From NCBI RefSeq assembly GCF_900156425.1, contig NZ_FTNO01000001.1, positions 2,019,689 to 2,083,688 of the forward strand: a DNA stretch of 64,000 bases, written 5' to 3'. The notes under the pieces were generated by a model. The model did not search any database and was not told the DNA's origin. It saw nothing but the letters and a program-made list of their open reading frames with translations. The DNA is from Haladaptatus litoreus. Its GTDB lineage: Archaea; Halobacteriota; Halobacteria; Halobacteriales; Haladaptataceae. The translations under genes were made by a program, and so were the position numbers. Of this stretch, positions 53,639 through 62,125 are shown in pieces (the first letter of the stretch is position 1; every line of letters begins with the position of its first letter).

Positions 53639-53958
53639 TGCGCGCAGTTATCGCAGGCCCAGACGAAGACGGATTCGGCACGGCGCTGGAATCACAGGGC
53701 GTCGAAACGACCGACGTAGAGGGTATCGCCTCCCGGCCCGCAATGGAGGACGCGGGCATTCACGACGCAGACCTGTTCGTCCTCACCGATGTCGGGCAGG
53801 CAACCGCAATCGCAGTTGCGAAGGACGTGAACCCGAAAATCCGTGTCGTCGTCTACGACGAAAACAGCATTCCGGAGTTCGCCCGCAGTCAGGCCGACCT
53901 CATCATTGACCCGAACCTGCTGACGCCGGACGCAGTCGCGGAAGAACTGACTGCGTAG
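53638..53958 (+). CDS. Conserved protein in the pyrG-guaAb operon (DUF7126-like)
   Basis: A 106-residue product of Rossmann-like appearance: [20 protein letters not shown] where the first Met could also be read as the ATG at 53638, then FVLTDVGQATAIAVAKDVNP and RVVVYDENSIPEFARSQADL. It has no catalytic motif. Overlapping the guaAb stop by TGATG, it is likely co-translated and may be a small regulator or nucleotide-binding partner of the two synthases. Function unknown. Confidence 0.7.
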   Translation: MRAVIAGPDEDGFGTALESQGVETTDVEGIASRPAMEDAGIHDADLFVLTDVGQATAIAVAKDVNPKIRVVVYDENSIPEFARSQADLIIDPNLLTPDAVAEELTA

Positions 53959-54026
53959 AGAGAAAACGGAAAGGGAAAACGGCCGAAACAGGAAGCACTA
54001 ATCGCTCTCCCGAGGAACGGTTTTTC

Positions 54027-54428
54027 ATGACTTACAACGTTCGTGACGAACTGCCGACAGTCGAGGAGTTCATCGCCTTGCGCGAGGCCGCCGACATGGC
54101 ATCCCGAAGCAGGGAGGCAGTCGAACAGGGGCTTCCGAACTCCGTTTTCGGCGTGACGGTGGTCGATGAGACTGGTGAAGTCGTCGGCATGGCCCGGATT
54201 ATCGGCGATGGCGGTTCGGTGTACCAAATCGGCGATATGGCCGTGCATCCAGACCACCAGCGGCAGGGCCTCGGTTCCAAAATGATGGAGCGATTGATGG
54301 AGTATCTGGACGAGAACGCGCCAAAGGGTGCGTATGTCAATCTCATGGCGGACGTGGAGGGCTTTTACGAGCAGTTCGGCTTCGAGTACACTGCGCCTGT
54401 CTCGCGTGGGATGTACCAGCGAATGTGA
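54027..54428 (+). CDS. GNAT-family N-acetyltransferase
   Basis: A 133-residue single-domain acetyltransferase: QIGDMAVHPDHQRQGLGSKM carries the acetyl-CoA loop R-Q-G-L-G, the strand VVGMARIIGDGGSVYQ comes before it, and EGFYEQFGFEYTAPVSRGMY is the usual C-terminal segment. The N-terminus MTYNVRDELPTVEEFIALRE is typical of small GNATs. The substrate is unknown. It follows the GMP synthase operon after 68 bases. Confidence 0.88.
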   Translation: MTYNVRDELPTVEEFIALREAADMASRSREAVEQGLPNSVFGVTVVDETGEVVGMARIIGDGGSVYQIGDMAVHPDHQRQGLGSKMMERLMEYLDENAPKGAYVNLMADVEGFYEQFGFEYTAPVSRGMYQRM

Positions 54429-54718
54429 AAGCGTGAGGAGGTTCCTGCGTTGATGTTTGTATCTTCGAAGGGTTCTGAGTTGCTGTCTGTGGCTATAGAG
54501 GTTGCTGAGTCGCTGTTTGCAGTTCACGACTCTAATGATAAACCGCTTCCGCACCGCATCAGCCCACACACCTCCCCAACCGATTGCGCTCCTCGCTTTG
54601 CTCCGGTGCTCATCCCTCGCGCGACTTCACCACAAGCCCTCGGAGGTGAACTCCTCGGGCCTGTGGAAGCACGCGCCGTGGTGTTTGGTTGGGTCGCTGT
54701 ACAGACCGTTTTTACCCA
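54429..54718. repeat. Intergenic hairpin region, no gene
   Basis: No plausible coding frame. A strong hairpin at 54630-54666 pairs CCACAAGCCCTCGGAG with CTCCTCGGGCCTGTGG (near-perfect, loop GTGAA). Upstream, tandem-like gagttgctgt repeats occur at about 54476-54515. The hairpin has the look of a mobile-element end or a guide-RNA-type structure; there is no transposase left. The convergent genes are an acetyltransferase and a metallo-hydrolase. Confidence 0.5.
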
Positions 54719-55390
54719 TCACAACGTTTCAGCTAATTCCTGCAGTCGCTCGCTCCCGCCCCGAATGAAGGGCACCCCGTGGCCCATTCCGGCGACTTCG
54801 AACTCCGGGGCGCGCTCCGCCAGCGAGACGATGCTGTCGCGCACGTCGTCTGTGTCGTAGCTGATGACCCACGACGAGGGTTTCAGTTTCCCGTGGCCCT
54901 CCATCACCAAATCGCCGAGGAAGGCGACATCGAGTTTTTCGCTGACGTACACGACGTGGCCGGGCGAGTGCCCCGGCGTGGCGTAGGCCGTGAAACTCCC
55001 GATTTCGTCCTCGTCTTCGACCGAGCGAATTTCGTTTTCGGGCGCGGAAACCAGCGACCCCGCCGCGCGCTGAAGCGCGCCCTTGTGGTTTTGCCAGTCG
55101 GGCGTTTCGGTTCCGGAGAGAATCGGCGCGTCCGCCTTGCCGACGAAAACGGGCGCTTCGAACGGAAGTCGGGAGAGCGCGCCCACGTGGTCGAAATCGT
55201 AGTGCGTGACCAGCACGCGGTCGATGTCGTTCACGCCGTAGCCCGCTTCGCTGACGCCGTGAGCGATGTCGCCGCTGTCGAAAGGCGTTCCGGCGTCTAC
55301 GAGCGTCAAATCGCCGTCGTCGTCCGCGAGGAAGGCGTTCACGCGCCCGAGGTCGAACCACCAGAGGCCGTCCGCGAGTTGGGTCGCCAT
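54719..55390 (-). CDS. MBL-fold metallo-hydrolase
   Basis: A 223-residue metallo-beta-lactamase-fold enzyme. The metal-binding motif is VLVTHYDFDHVGALS (H-x-x-x-D-H), with a further His in TPGHSPGHVVY and Asp in AFLGDLVMEG and a last His near VAGMGHGVPFIRGG. The start at 55390 (MATQLADGLWWFDLG) places the fold at the N-terminus; the longer frame to 55468 adds a basic leader. It could be a glyoxalase-II-like or other hydrolase; substrate unknown. Confidence 0.88.
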   Translation of the reverse strand: MATQLADGLWWFDLGRVNAFLADDDGDLTLVDAGTPFDSGDIAHGVSEAGYGVNDIDRVLVTHYDFDHVGALSRLPFEAPVFVGKADAPILSGTETPDWQNHKGALQRAAGSLVSAPENEIRSVEDEDEIGSFTAYATPGHSPGHVVYVSEKLDVAFLGDLVMEGHGKLKPSSWVISYDTDDVRDSIVSLAERAPEFEVAGMGHGVPFIRGGSERLQELAETL

Positions 55391-55480
55391 GACGGCGCTA
55401 CGACGGCGAGTCACTTGAGCGTGGGGCGGGAAGACGAAGCGAACGGACAGTTTTTGGTCGTGGGACACCGAGCATTGGAT

Positions 55481-55783
55481 ATGGGTTCGTCACTGCTGGA
55501 CAGGTCGGACGAGGTAGACAGAAAGCGCGCGGCGAAGGCCATCGCCCCGTTCCTCATTCTCGGACTGCTCAACCTCGCGCTCATCCTCTGGTGGGGGATG
55601 GAACCACTCTGGGGCTTCGCCATTCTCCCACCAATCTTGTTCATCAGCGTCATCGGCTGGATTGGGTTCAAATCCGGATTCATCACCGACCACGCCGATT
55701 ATCGAGAGGATGAGGCGGACGAAACCAGCAGTGACCATAACAGTGACGACGCCGACCGCGCCGCAACCGACCAGTCTGATTAA
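55481..55783 (+). CDS. Small two-helix membrane protein
   Basis: A 100-residue product with two hydrophobic helices (KAIAPFLILGLLNLALILWW and GFAILPPILFISVIGWIGFK) and a C-terminal acidic tail (REDEADETSSDHNSDDADRA). The start at 55481 (MGSSLLDRSDEVDRKRAAKA) is selected because the frame upstream overlaps the divergent hydrolase. Function unknown. Confidence 0.7.
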   Translation: MGSSLLDRSDEVDRKRAAKAIAPFLILGLLNLALILWWGMEPLWGFAILPPILFISVIGWIGFKSGFITDHADYREDEADETSSDHNSDDADRAATDQSD

Positions 55784-55807
55784 GTCCCGACCCGCCGTTT
55801 TCCCGGT

Positions 55808-56125
55808 ATGTTCGACCGCTACGCAGACCTCGACTTGAATCCCGACGACGAGGAAGTCCAGACCGCCGAACTGGTCGTCACCGACGACGTGCTCGTGAAG
55901 GCGTTCGCCCTCGGTCCCGGCGCGGAACTCTCACCCCACGAGCACGGCGACAGCACGAACGTCTTCCACATCTTGGAGGGCGACGTGACCGTGATTCAGG
56001 ACGATTCCGAAGAAGTCGTCTCCGCCCCCGGCGTCGTCCTCCACGAGCGCGGCGTGGTTCACGGTGCGCGGAACGAAACGGACGACTCCGTGATTTTCAC
56101 GGCGAGTCTCTGCCCACTTCCGTGA
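55808..56125 (+). CDS. Small cupin-domain protein
   Basis: A 105-residue single cupin. The metal-binding motif 1 is SPHEHGDSTNVFHILEGDV and motif 2 is SAPGVVLHERGVVHGARNE. It starts MFDRYADLDLNPDDEEVQTA. It is 24 bases after the membrane-protein gene, so the two may be co-transcribed. The substrate is unknown; it may be an enzyme or ligand sensor. Confidence 0.85.
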   Translation: MFDRYADLDLNPDDEEVQTAELVVTDDVLVKAFALGPGAELSPHEHGDSTNVFHILEGDVTVIQDDSEEVVSAPGVVLHERGVVHGARNETDDSVIFTASLCPLP

Positions 56126-56595
56126 ACGCTGACGGCAGGTGCTCCGCGCCTGCTCGGTATGCTCGTTCATTCGTGCATGTCTGGCCCCACCCAATCTAAG
56201 TGCGGCCTGCCATTTTCGTGAAAACTCGGCCTTCCAACAGCCAAAGGTGGTCTCGTCCGCCGGCTGGTTCGGCCGGGCACGGGCGAACAGGGGCGGAAGC
56301 GAGTGGCGGAGCCACGAGCGACTGACCGTGTTCGGGCGTCCATTACGCCTAGCAACAGCAACGTTCACAGCACTGCAATCAATTTCTCTGTATCACACAC
56401 GAAACCGACGCACTGTATCAGAGATATACACAAGACGATCAGTTCGGATTCCTATTCGAAACCATGGGATTTTACTTTCAAAACGAGCCTTGACAGTCCC
56501 AGTTCGGTTGAACTTTTCTCCAACGACACACAATCCCACGATTCTCGGTAACCGCTTTCGGAACGGCTTTGAAACCGGACTACATTGCCGGGGGC
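56126..56595. other. E1-alpha upstream region, no gene
   Basis: This 470-base gap has no haloarchaeal-type coding frame. Its left half is GC-rich and shows a small inverted repeat (GTGGC-GGA-GCCAC, 56303-56315) plus a GC-rich gccggctggttcggccgg block around 56261-56277. The right half, from 56360, becomes AT-rich and contains the likely promoter of the E1-alpha gene. Nothing else is recognised. Confidence 0.45.
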
Positions 56596-57642
56596 ATGAA
56601 CCGAATCATCGGAGAGCGGGAACTGGCCGAGACGCCCTTTTCCGCCGAGGCCGCCCGCGAGACGTTTAGACAGATGGTTCTCGCCCGACGATTTGACGAG
56701 CGCGCAATCGCACTCCAGCGCCGGGGCTGGATGAGCAGTTGGCCGCCGTACCGTGGTCAGGAAGGCTCGCAGGTCGGTGCCGCGCTGGCGATGGAAGACG
56801 ACGACTGGCTCTTTCCGACCTATCGCTCGAACGCGATGCAGGCTGCGCGCGGCGTCCCGATTAGCGATATTCTGCTGTTCCGACTGGGGCGACCTGAGTA
56901 CAACTCCGGCCACGACGTGCCGAACTTCCCGCAGGCGGTTCCTATCGCTACCCAGATTCCCCACGCGGCGGGCGTCGGCATGGGGATGAACTACCGCGCA
57001 GAGGAGAACGCGGTGCTCTGTTACTTCGGCGACGGGGCGACCAGCGAGGGCGACTTCCACGAGGGAATGAACTTCGCAGGCGTCTTCGACGCACCGGTCG
57101 TCTTCTTCTGTGAGAACAACAACTGGGCAATCAGCCTCCCGCGCCACAAACAGACCGCGAGCGACAGTATCGCAGTAAAAGCCGAAGCCTACGGATTCGA
57201 GGGCGTGCAGGTTGACGGCAACGACCCACTCGCTGTGCGCGAAACGGTCGCCGAGTCGCTCGATTCGGCCCGCAAAGGAAAACCCGTCTTGGTCGAGAGC
57301 CTGACCTACCGACAAGGTGCCCACACGACAAGCGACGACCCGAGCAAGTACGAAGACCAAGAGCGTGACCTGCCTGAGTGGCGGAAAGCCGACCCACTGG
57401 AGCGCTACGAATCGTGGCTCAAACAGCAGGACGTTATCGACGAGGAGTTCGTCGAACAGGTTCACGAGGAAGCGGACGAAACGCTAGAAGAAGCGGTCGA
57501 AGAAGCCGAATCCGTCGAAGACCCCGACCCCCACGACGTGTTCGACAGAGTATACGCCGACGTACCGCCCCGACTGCGCAAGCAGAAAGGCTGGTTGGAC
57601 TCGTTCCTCGAAACGAACGACGTGTACGAACTCGACCACTGA
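56596..57642 (+). CDS. 2-oxoacid dehydrogenase E1 component, alpha subunit
   Basis: The 348-residue thiamine-diphosphate-dependent subunit has GWMSSWPPYRGQEGSQVGAA, the TPP-binding CYFGDGATSEGDFHEGMNFA with FCENNNWAIS completing the motif, and the loop YRQGAHTTSDDPSKYED. These match branched-chain or pyruvate dehydrogenase E1-alpha. The start at 56596 gives MNRIIGERELAETPF. No beta subunit, E2 or E3 gene is adjacent; the next gene is convergent. So the partner must be elsewhere. The substrate (pyruvate, branched-chain oxoacid or acetoin) cannot be fixed. Confidence 0.9.
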   Translation: MNRIIGERELAETPFSAEAARETFRQMVLARRFDERAIALQRRGWMSSWPPYRGQEGSQVGAALAMEDDDWLFPTYRSNAMQAARGVPISDILLFRLGRPEYNSGHDVPNFPQAVPIATQIPHAAGVGMGMNYRAEENAVLCYFGDGATSEGDFHEGMNFAGVFDAPVVFFCENNNWAISLPRHKQTASDSIAVKAEAYGFEGVQVDGNDPLAVRETVAESLDSARKGKPVLVESLTYRQGAHTTSDDPSKYEDQERDLPEWRKADPLERYESWLKQQDVIDEEFVEQVHEEADETLEEAVEEAESVEDPDPHDVFDRVYADVPPRLRKQKGWLDSFLETNDVYELDH

Positions 57643-57672
57643 AAAGCTGAAATCGCGAACAGAGTTTTCCGC

Positions 57673-57903
57673 TCAGTCGATTGCGATGTACGTTTTCGTA
57701 TCCACGACGCCGTCCAACCCCTGAATGTCCGACGAAGACGTTTGAAGCACGTTGTACACTTCTTCTGCATCCACTTCCACGACGATGTCGTAGTCTCCCG
57801 CGACGATGTGGGCCTCTCCGACGCCGTCCAAGTCCCGCACCGAATCCAATAGTCCTTGAGACTTTCCTGCGGCGGTGTTGACCATGATAAATGCGTGAAC
57901 CAT
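57673..57903 (-). CDS. Stand-alone RAM-domain (Lrp/AsnC ligand-binding) protein
   Basis: This 76-residue protein is an Lrp/AsnC C-terminal domain without a DNA-binding part: MVHAFIMVNTAAGKSQGLLD, EAHIVAGDYDIVVEVDAEEV and GVVDTKTYIAID. It can form an amino-acid-binding dimer. Its closest-looking relative in this window is 59149, with the same AHIVAGDxD core. The start at 57903 follows a caccATGG-like context on the minus strand. Confidence 0.88.
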   Translation of the reverse strand: MVHAFIMVNTAAGKSQGLLDSVRDLDGVGEAHIVAGDYDIVVEVDAEEVYNVLQTSSSDIQGLDGVVDTKTYIAID

Positions 57904-58011
57904 GGTGTGTGATACTCTACCATGCGAGAAAAACCTTTGCCCGATTCGAAACACGACGCGAGATACCTGCCTTGTGATACGGTTTGAGTGACCTCGAAAT
58001 TTTTCCGCCTC

Positions 58012-58251
58012 TCACTCTTCGAACGGTTCGTTTTCCTCCTCGTAAACGATAGTCAGTGTCCCGGGTGTTTCACGATTCGTCGCCGTTCGAAGGCTGTCGA
58101 AGGTTTCGAGCATTTCGTTCGGTAGTTTTGTTTTTCCCTCAACAGTCGTGGACTGCTCGCGTAACGAATCGTACACCCGATCCATGAGTAGGTTTATAGC
58201 GTGCGCATCCGACTTCGAGCGTATTTCGAAGGTCGCTTCGTGGCGTGCCAT
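58012..58251 (-). CDS. Small conserved protein of unknown function
   Basis: A 79-residue product starting MARHEATFEIRSKSDAHAIN followed by LLMDRVYDSLREQSTTVEGK and ending in an acidic tail EEENEPFEE. It is likely a small alpha/beta domain. The start at 58251 is chosen over the long upstream frame, which would run through the hairpin region at 58330. No motif is recognised. Confidence 0.62.
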   Translation of the reverse strand: MARHEATFEIRSKSDAHAINLLMDRVYDSLREQSTTVEGKTKLPNEMLETFDSLRTATNRETPGTLTIVYEEENEPFEE

Positions 58252-58329
58252 ACCATGACTTGGTTGTGCAGTAAGAAAGCATCCTCGCTGATATGTTAGA
58301 ATCATATCTACAGACAAACAAGGCGAGTG

Positions 58330-58352
58330 CCTCGGGGTCAAGCCCCGAGGCA
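58330..58352. repeat. Perfect 9-bp inverted repeat, 5-base loop
   Basis: GCCTCGGGG (58330-58338) and CCCCGAGGC (58344-58352) pair perfectly around TCAAG. It lies between two divergent genes, followed by a ttcacgcgaacgac stretch. Such GC-rich hairpins with a 'ggtcaagcc' core are seen at the ends of haloarchaeal IS200/IS605-type elements, so a remnant is possible, but no transposase is present. Confidence 0.6.
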
Positions 58353-58457
58353 GTTCACGCGAACGACTCTCGACCACCCCACCGATGAATAGGGTCGAAA
58401 TTAGGAACGACCGAAGCCGGAGAAAGGTTATTTAACCCCACTGTCGTACAGTGTGCC

Positions 58458-59147
58458 ATGCGATTCGTTATCATTGGTGCAGGTCGCGTCGGCCTGCGAA
58501 CCGCCCGCGTTCTCCGCGAAGAGGGACACGACGTGGTTCTCGTGGAGTACGACGCGAACAAGGCAAAGCGCGCACGAAACGACGGCTTCGAGGTTATCGA
58601 AGGTGACGGCTCGCGCGAATCGGTGCTCGAACAGGCAGACCTCGAATCCGCCGACGCAGTCGGCGGATTGACCGGCGACTTGAACGTCAACTTCGCAGCC
58701 TGCATGGTCGGCAAGCACAACGGCTGTCGAACTGTCCTCCGCATCGACGAGGACTACCGAGAAGACATCTACCGGAAGTTTGCGAGCGACGTGGACGAGG
58801 TCATCTACCCCGAACGCCTCGGCGCAATCGGGGCGAAAAACGCCCTCCTCGGCGGGAACATCCGCGCAATTGCCGACATCGCGCAGAACCTACAAGTGGT
58901 CGAACTCACCATCACGAACGAATCACCCATGCGGGGCTACTCCATCAGCGAACTGGAACTGCCCGCCAACTCGCGCATTCTCGCGTTCGGAAAAGAGGGC
59001 GAGAAAATGGGAATCCCGCTTCCCGACGACTCGCTCGAACTCGGGGACAGAGTCGCCGTTCTCGCTGATTTCGCCGTTTTAGAGGACGTGCGCCGGATTC
59101 TGGTCGGAGATGGCAGTCGAGCAACCGCGGAAGCAGGAGGTGCCTAA
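58458..59147 (+). CDS. TrkA-family NAD-binding (RCK) protein
   Basis: A 229-residue cytosolic RCK protein. The Rossmann motif is IIGAGRVGLRTARVLREEGH and the acidic end of strand two is VVLVEYDANKAKRA. The C-terminal TrkA_C-type domain includes MRGYSISELELPANSRILAF and VLADFAVLEDVRRI. It is separate from the trkAH operon at the start of the window, and no channel gene is adjacent. It is followed, one base later, by the RAM-domain gene at 59149, so the two are an operon. Confidence 0.88.
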   Translation: MRFVIIGAGRVGLRTARVLREEGHDVVLVEYDANKAKRARNDGFEVIEGDGSRESVLEQADLESADAVGGLTGDLNVNFAACMVGKHNGCRTVLRIDEDYREDIYRKFASDVDEVIYPERLGAIGAKNALLGGNIRAIADIAQNLQVVELTITNESPMRGYSISELELPANSRILAFGKEGEKMGIPLPDDSLELGDRVAVLADFAVLEDVRRILVGDGSRATAEAGGA

Positions 59148-59148
59148 C

Positions 59149-59379
59149 ATGGTCGCCGCATACATCATGGTCAAAGCGAACACAGGAGAGGCAGACCGAC
59201 TGAAAAATGCAATCCTCGGTATCGACGGCGTGGAAGACGCCCACATCGTCGCCGGGGACGTAGACCTCATCGTGAAAGTGCAGGTCGAGAACCCCGCCGA
59301 GGTCAAGACGATTTCCGCCGACGGAATTCAGGGGATTCAGGGCGTCGAGGATACACAGACGTACATCTCGATGGACTGA
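59149..59379 (+). CDS. Stand-alone RAM-domain protein in the TrkA operon
   Basis: A 76-residue Lrp/AsnC ligand-binding domain: MVAAYIMVKANTGEADRLKN, DAHIVAGDVDLIVKVQVENP and GVEDTQTYISMD. It is a paralogue of 57673. A strong Shine-Dalgarno (aggagg) precedes its start, consistent with re-initiation after the trkA stop, two bases upstream. This pairing suggests amino-acid sensing linked to potassium homeostasis, but this is an inference. Confidence 0.88.
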   Translation: MVAAYIMVKANTGEADRLKNAILGIDGVEDAHIVAGDVDLIVKVQVENPAEVKTISADGIQGIQGVEDTQTYISMD

Positions 59380-59491
59380 AGAAGAAAGAAAAAGAATGGG
59401 GTAGAAAAACGAGCCCGAAAAAACGGCGCGTTGGCAATTATCGTCACACTATTTGTTCACAACCCCCTCGACGAAATCATCACGTTCGCAG

Positions 59492-59956
59492 TTAGTCGTA
59501 GCTCTGGCGTGCCTGTGACAACAGGCTTGCCGCGGGGTCGCCGTACTCGTACCCGGGAATAATACCCTGCACCCACGTCCCTTCGACGAAATCGACGACG
59601 GCCATCGCGTCGTCGGCCGCCTTGTCCGGATAGCCCGAAAGTTCGAGCGAAAGCACGGCTTCGTCGCCCTCGCGCTCGATTTCCGGCGGCGTGATGTCGT
59701 CCGTGGACGCGACGGTGTGTGCGTCTTCGAGTCGCAGTTCGAGCGTTTCGAACCAGCCGTCTTCGACTACGTCGGCGACCGATTCGTTCTCGACCACTGC
59801 CGAGAGCATCGGCGTTCGAACCGTCACCGAAACAGTTTCGTCCGTCACTCGAACGATTCCGTCGAACGGTGTCGTCGTCACGACGTACGTTCCCGGGCCG
59901 TCTTCCTCGAATCCATCGTGCACGTTAAACGCGCGTTCGATGCTCGTCTGCGTCAT
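59492..59956 (-). CDS. Conserved haloarchaeal protein (DUF5813-like)
   Basis: The 154-residue acidic protein begins MTQTSIERAFNVHDGFEEDG and contains paired strand regions TYVVTTTPFDGIVRVTDETV and AVLSLELSGYPDKAADDAMA, with a C-terminal EGTWVQGIIPGYEYGDPAAS. The pattern is typical of a two-domain beta-rich haloarchaeal family with no known activity. It lies 32 bases after the CHAT gene and on the same strand, so it may share a transcript. Confidence 0.75.
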   Translation of the reverse strand: MTQTSIERAFNVHDGFEEDGPGTYVVTTTPFDGIVRVTDETVSVTVRTPMLSAVVENESVADVVEDGWFETLELRLEDAHTVASTDDITPPEIEREGDEAVLSLELSGYPDKAADDAMAVVDFVEGTWVQGIIPGYEYGDPAASLLSQARQSYD

Positions 59957-59988
59957 TGCTCGGTGTAGGGTCGGCGGACGGAAGGGCG

Positions 59989-62103
59989 TTACGAGAAGTC
60001 GCGGGCGACATCGACTTCCGATGTCCAGTGGAGGGTGCCGTCGTAGACGACTGGCGTCTCTTCGAGGTCGAAGTAGGCTTGCAGTTCGTCCCCCGCGAGG
60101 GTCACTGTCGGGATGTCACCACCCGAAAGGGAATGCGTCTGAACGCCGTCGATGAATGGCAGAATGGTTCCGCCCATCGACCGCCCGTTTGCCGGGTGTG
60201 AACGCGAACGAACCCGATACTGTCCATCGTCGAGCGATTCCACGAAGTGGATGAGTGGAACACCGCTGTCGGCTTGGGCGATTTCGACACCTCCGTCGCC
60301 GACGACGACGTATTGGTTTCCGACGAGTCGTTGTTCGCGGGCGATAGAGAGCGCAGACCGAAGTGGGAATCCGGTGTTAAGGAGACGGCCAACCGTCCGC
60401 CCGACGACCGTCGCCCCGGCGTTTCCGACTTCGCTGTAGGTGACGATGCCACCGATGCTTCCCGCTTCGATGAGACGTTTCCCGGGCACATACGACCGAC
60501 AGGCGTTCAAGAGGAACATATCCACGCCGACGTGCGAGACGTCCGACGGGTCGAGCGTCCCATCCAAACAGACGAACGACCCGTCCTCGACGTGGCCGAT
60601 GTAGTGGAAGAAATCCGTCCGAGCGCGAAGCAGTTCGCGGAGTTCGGCAGTCGAGCAGTTTCGATACGTTTGCACGTCGAAGGGGAGTTCGTCACGGTTC
60701 CCGTACAGGTCGTCTTCGTATTCGGCCTGCATCTTCGGGTCGTTACAGACGATGGCGATACTGATGTCTTCCGTCGAGTGTTCTTTGTCGAGTCGGTGCT
60801 CGAACCCTTTCGGGAGGAGTTTGTTGCCGCCGACCGGCGCACCCTCACCGAGCCATGCCCGTTCGATGGTGTCGATATTCGGCGGTGTGACGTACCGTTC
60901 TGCCGGGGTGCGACCGACCGGTCGATTCGTGTCCGATTCGACCGTGCGTGCGAAATCCCGAATGCTACCGACAGTCTCCACGGTGGAATCGTTTTCTCGA
61001 ACGCCGTTTGCCATTTGCACGAGTGGAATGTCCCTGATGACATACGGAAGGTGTACACTATTTTCCGATTCTGCGGTGACGTGAATTGCCAACCGCCACG
61101 TCGGAAGTAATCCGGAGAGTGTGGCAAACGGCACGTCGAGGTACGCCTCTAGTCGTTCCGCGATGGGCATGTCGTAGAGAGTCGAAAAATCGAGGTCAAC
61201 CAGCGGTTCGACCTGCTTTCGTTCGTGAAGGTCGATTCGATACAGCCCCTCGGTTCGAGTCACGCAGTCGAGGAAGAACGTCTGTTTCAGCACGCGTTCG
61301 ATTTCCCCCTCGAATCCGCGCTCTGGGTGGTCGAGTGGGATGGTCGCGGATTTCGTCACGATTCGGGGACGCTCTCCGGGAACGACGGTCGCACCGAGAT
61401 AGTACGACAGCGGCGCGATGGGGAAGATGAACTTTAACTTCGGCGGCACCTCGATTCGGATTCCCGTTTCTGGTGGTTGCAGTTCGTCCGGAACGTGTAG
61501 TTCGTCGCCGAACTCGACCGCTGGAGGATGGCCGCGAAGCGTCGGGAACGACCGTTCCGGACTCGTCGTTTTCAGTGCCGACCCGAACGACGAGACGGCG
61601 GCCATCACGTCCTTCGTGTCTGTCGTCGTCGTCACGGTTCCAGCGGGGTGGGTGTGACGCGAGCGCGACCCGACTTCGACGGTGGTTTCGCCGCCGAACG
61701 AGAGGTCGAGTCGCCCGTCCGACGTGTCGATGTCGATGGCGGACTCGACGTGCAGATACGTCTTCACGGGTGTCGTGAGTTCGATGTAATACTCACCGTT
61801 TGGAAGGGTCGTATTCGTCTCATGGTCTACTGCACACACCAGTTCGTTGTCGGTGGTTCGAACGTATGCCCCGAGAAGAGCGGAGAATCGAACCCGTGCG
61901 GTCGTGATGCTGGCAACGACGCCGACCGGGGCGTGAAATGCCGAAACCGGAACCGCCTGCAACTCGACCGGACGAGATGTCTCTATCTGGAACTGATTCC
62001 GTTCGAGCGGGTCGATAACGGTGAGTCCGGGGAGGTCGTCGTGGAGTCGAAACTGTGGGGTGACGCCCTCGCCCGCAACGTCGGTGACGGATACCTTGCT
62101 CAT
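59989..62103 (-). CDS. CHAT-domain (caspase-like) protein, module copy 2
   Basis: The 704-residue protein has a C-terminal CHAT domain with the dyad in FFHYIGHVEDG (H500 or H504) and FLLNACRSYVPG (C535). The His-to-Cys spacing of 31 residues equals that of the 21717 protein. The N-terminus has the same blocks, including SALKTTSPERSFPTLRGHPP, IDLHERKQVEPLVDLDFSTL and ERAWLGEGAPVGGNK. It is probably a cysteine peptidase or sensor. The start at 62103 (MSKVSVTDVAGEG) leaves 22 bases to the RecA-like gene; the long frame to 62241 overlaps that gene. Confidence 0.85.
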   Translation of the reverse strand: MSKVSVTDVAGEGVTPQFRLHDDLPGLTVIDPLERNQFQIETSRPVELQAVPVSAFHAPVGVVASITTARVRFSALLGAYVRTTDNELVCAVDHETNTTLPNGEYYIELTTPVKTYLHVESAIDIDTSDGRLDLSFGGETTVEVGSRSRHTHPAGTVTTTTDTKDVMAAVSSFGSALKTTSPERSFPTLRGHPPAVEFGDELHVPDELQPPETGIRIEVPPKLKFIFPIAPLSYYLGATVVPGERPRIVTKSATIPLDHPERGFEGEIERVLKQTFFLDCVTRTEGLYRIDLHERKQVEPLVDLDFSTLYDMPIAERLEAYLDVPFATLSGLLPTWRLAIHVTAESENSVHLPYVIRDIPLVQMANGVRENDSTVETVGSIRDFARTVESDTNRPVGRTPAERYVTPPNIDTIERAWLGEGAPVGGNKLLPKGFEHRLDKEHSTEDISIAIVCNDPKMQAEYEDDLYGNRDELPFDVQTYRNCSTAELRELLRARTDFFHYIGHVEDGSFVCLDGTLDPSDVSHVGVDMFLLNACRSYVPGKRLIEAGSIGGIVTYSEVGNAGATVVGRTVGRLLNTGFPLRSALSIAREQRLVGNQYVVVGDGGVEIAQADSGVPLIHFVESLDDGQYRVRSRSHPANGRSMGGTILPFIDGVQTHSLSGGDIPTVTLAGDELQAYFDLEETPVVYDGTLHWTSEVDVARDFS

Positions 62104-62125
62104 CGTTGTCGATAGTCGCCGCTGT

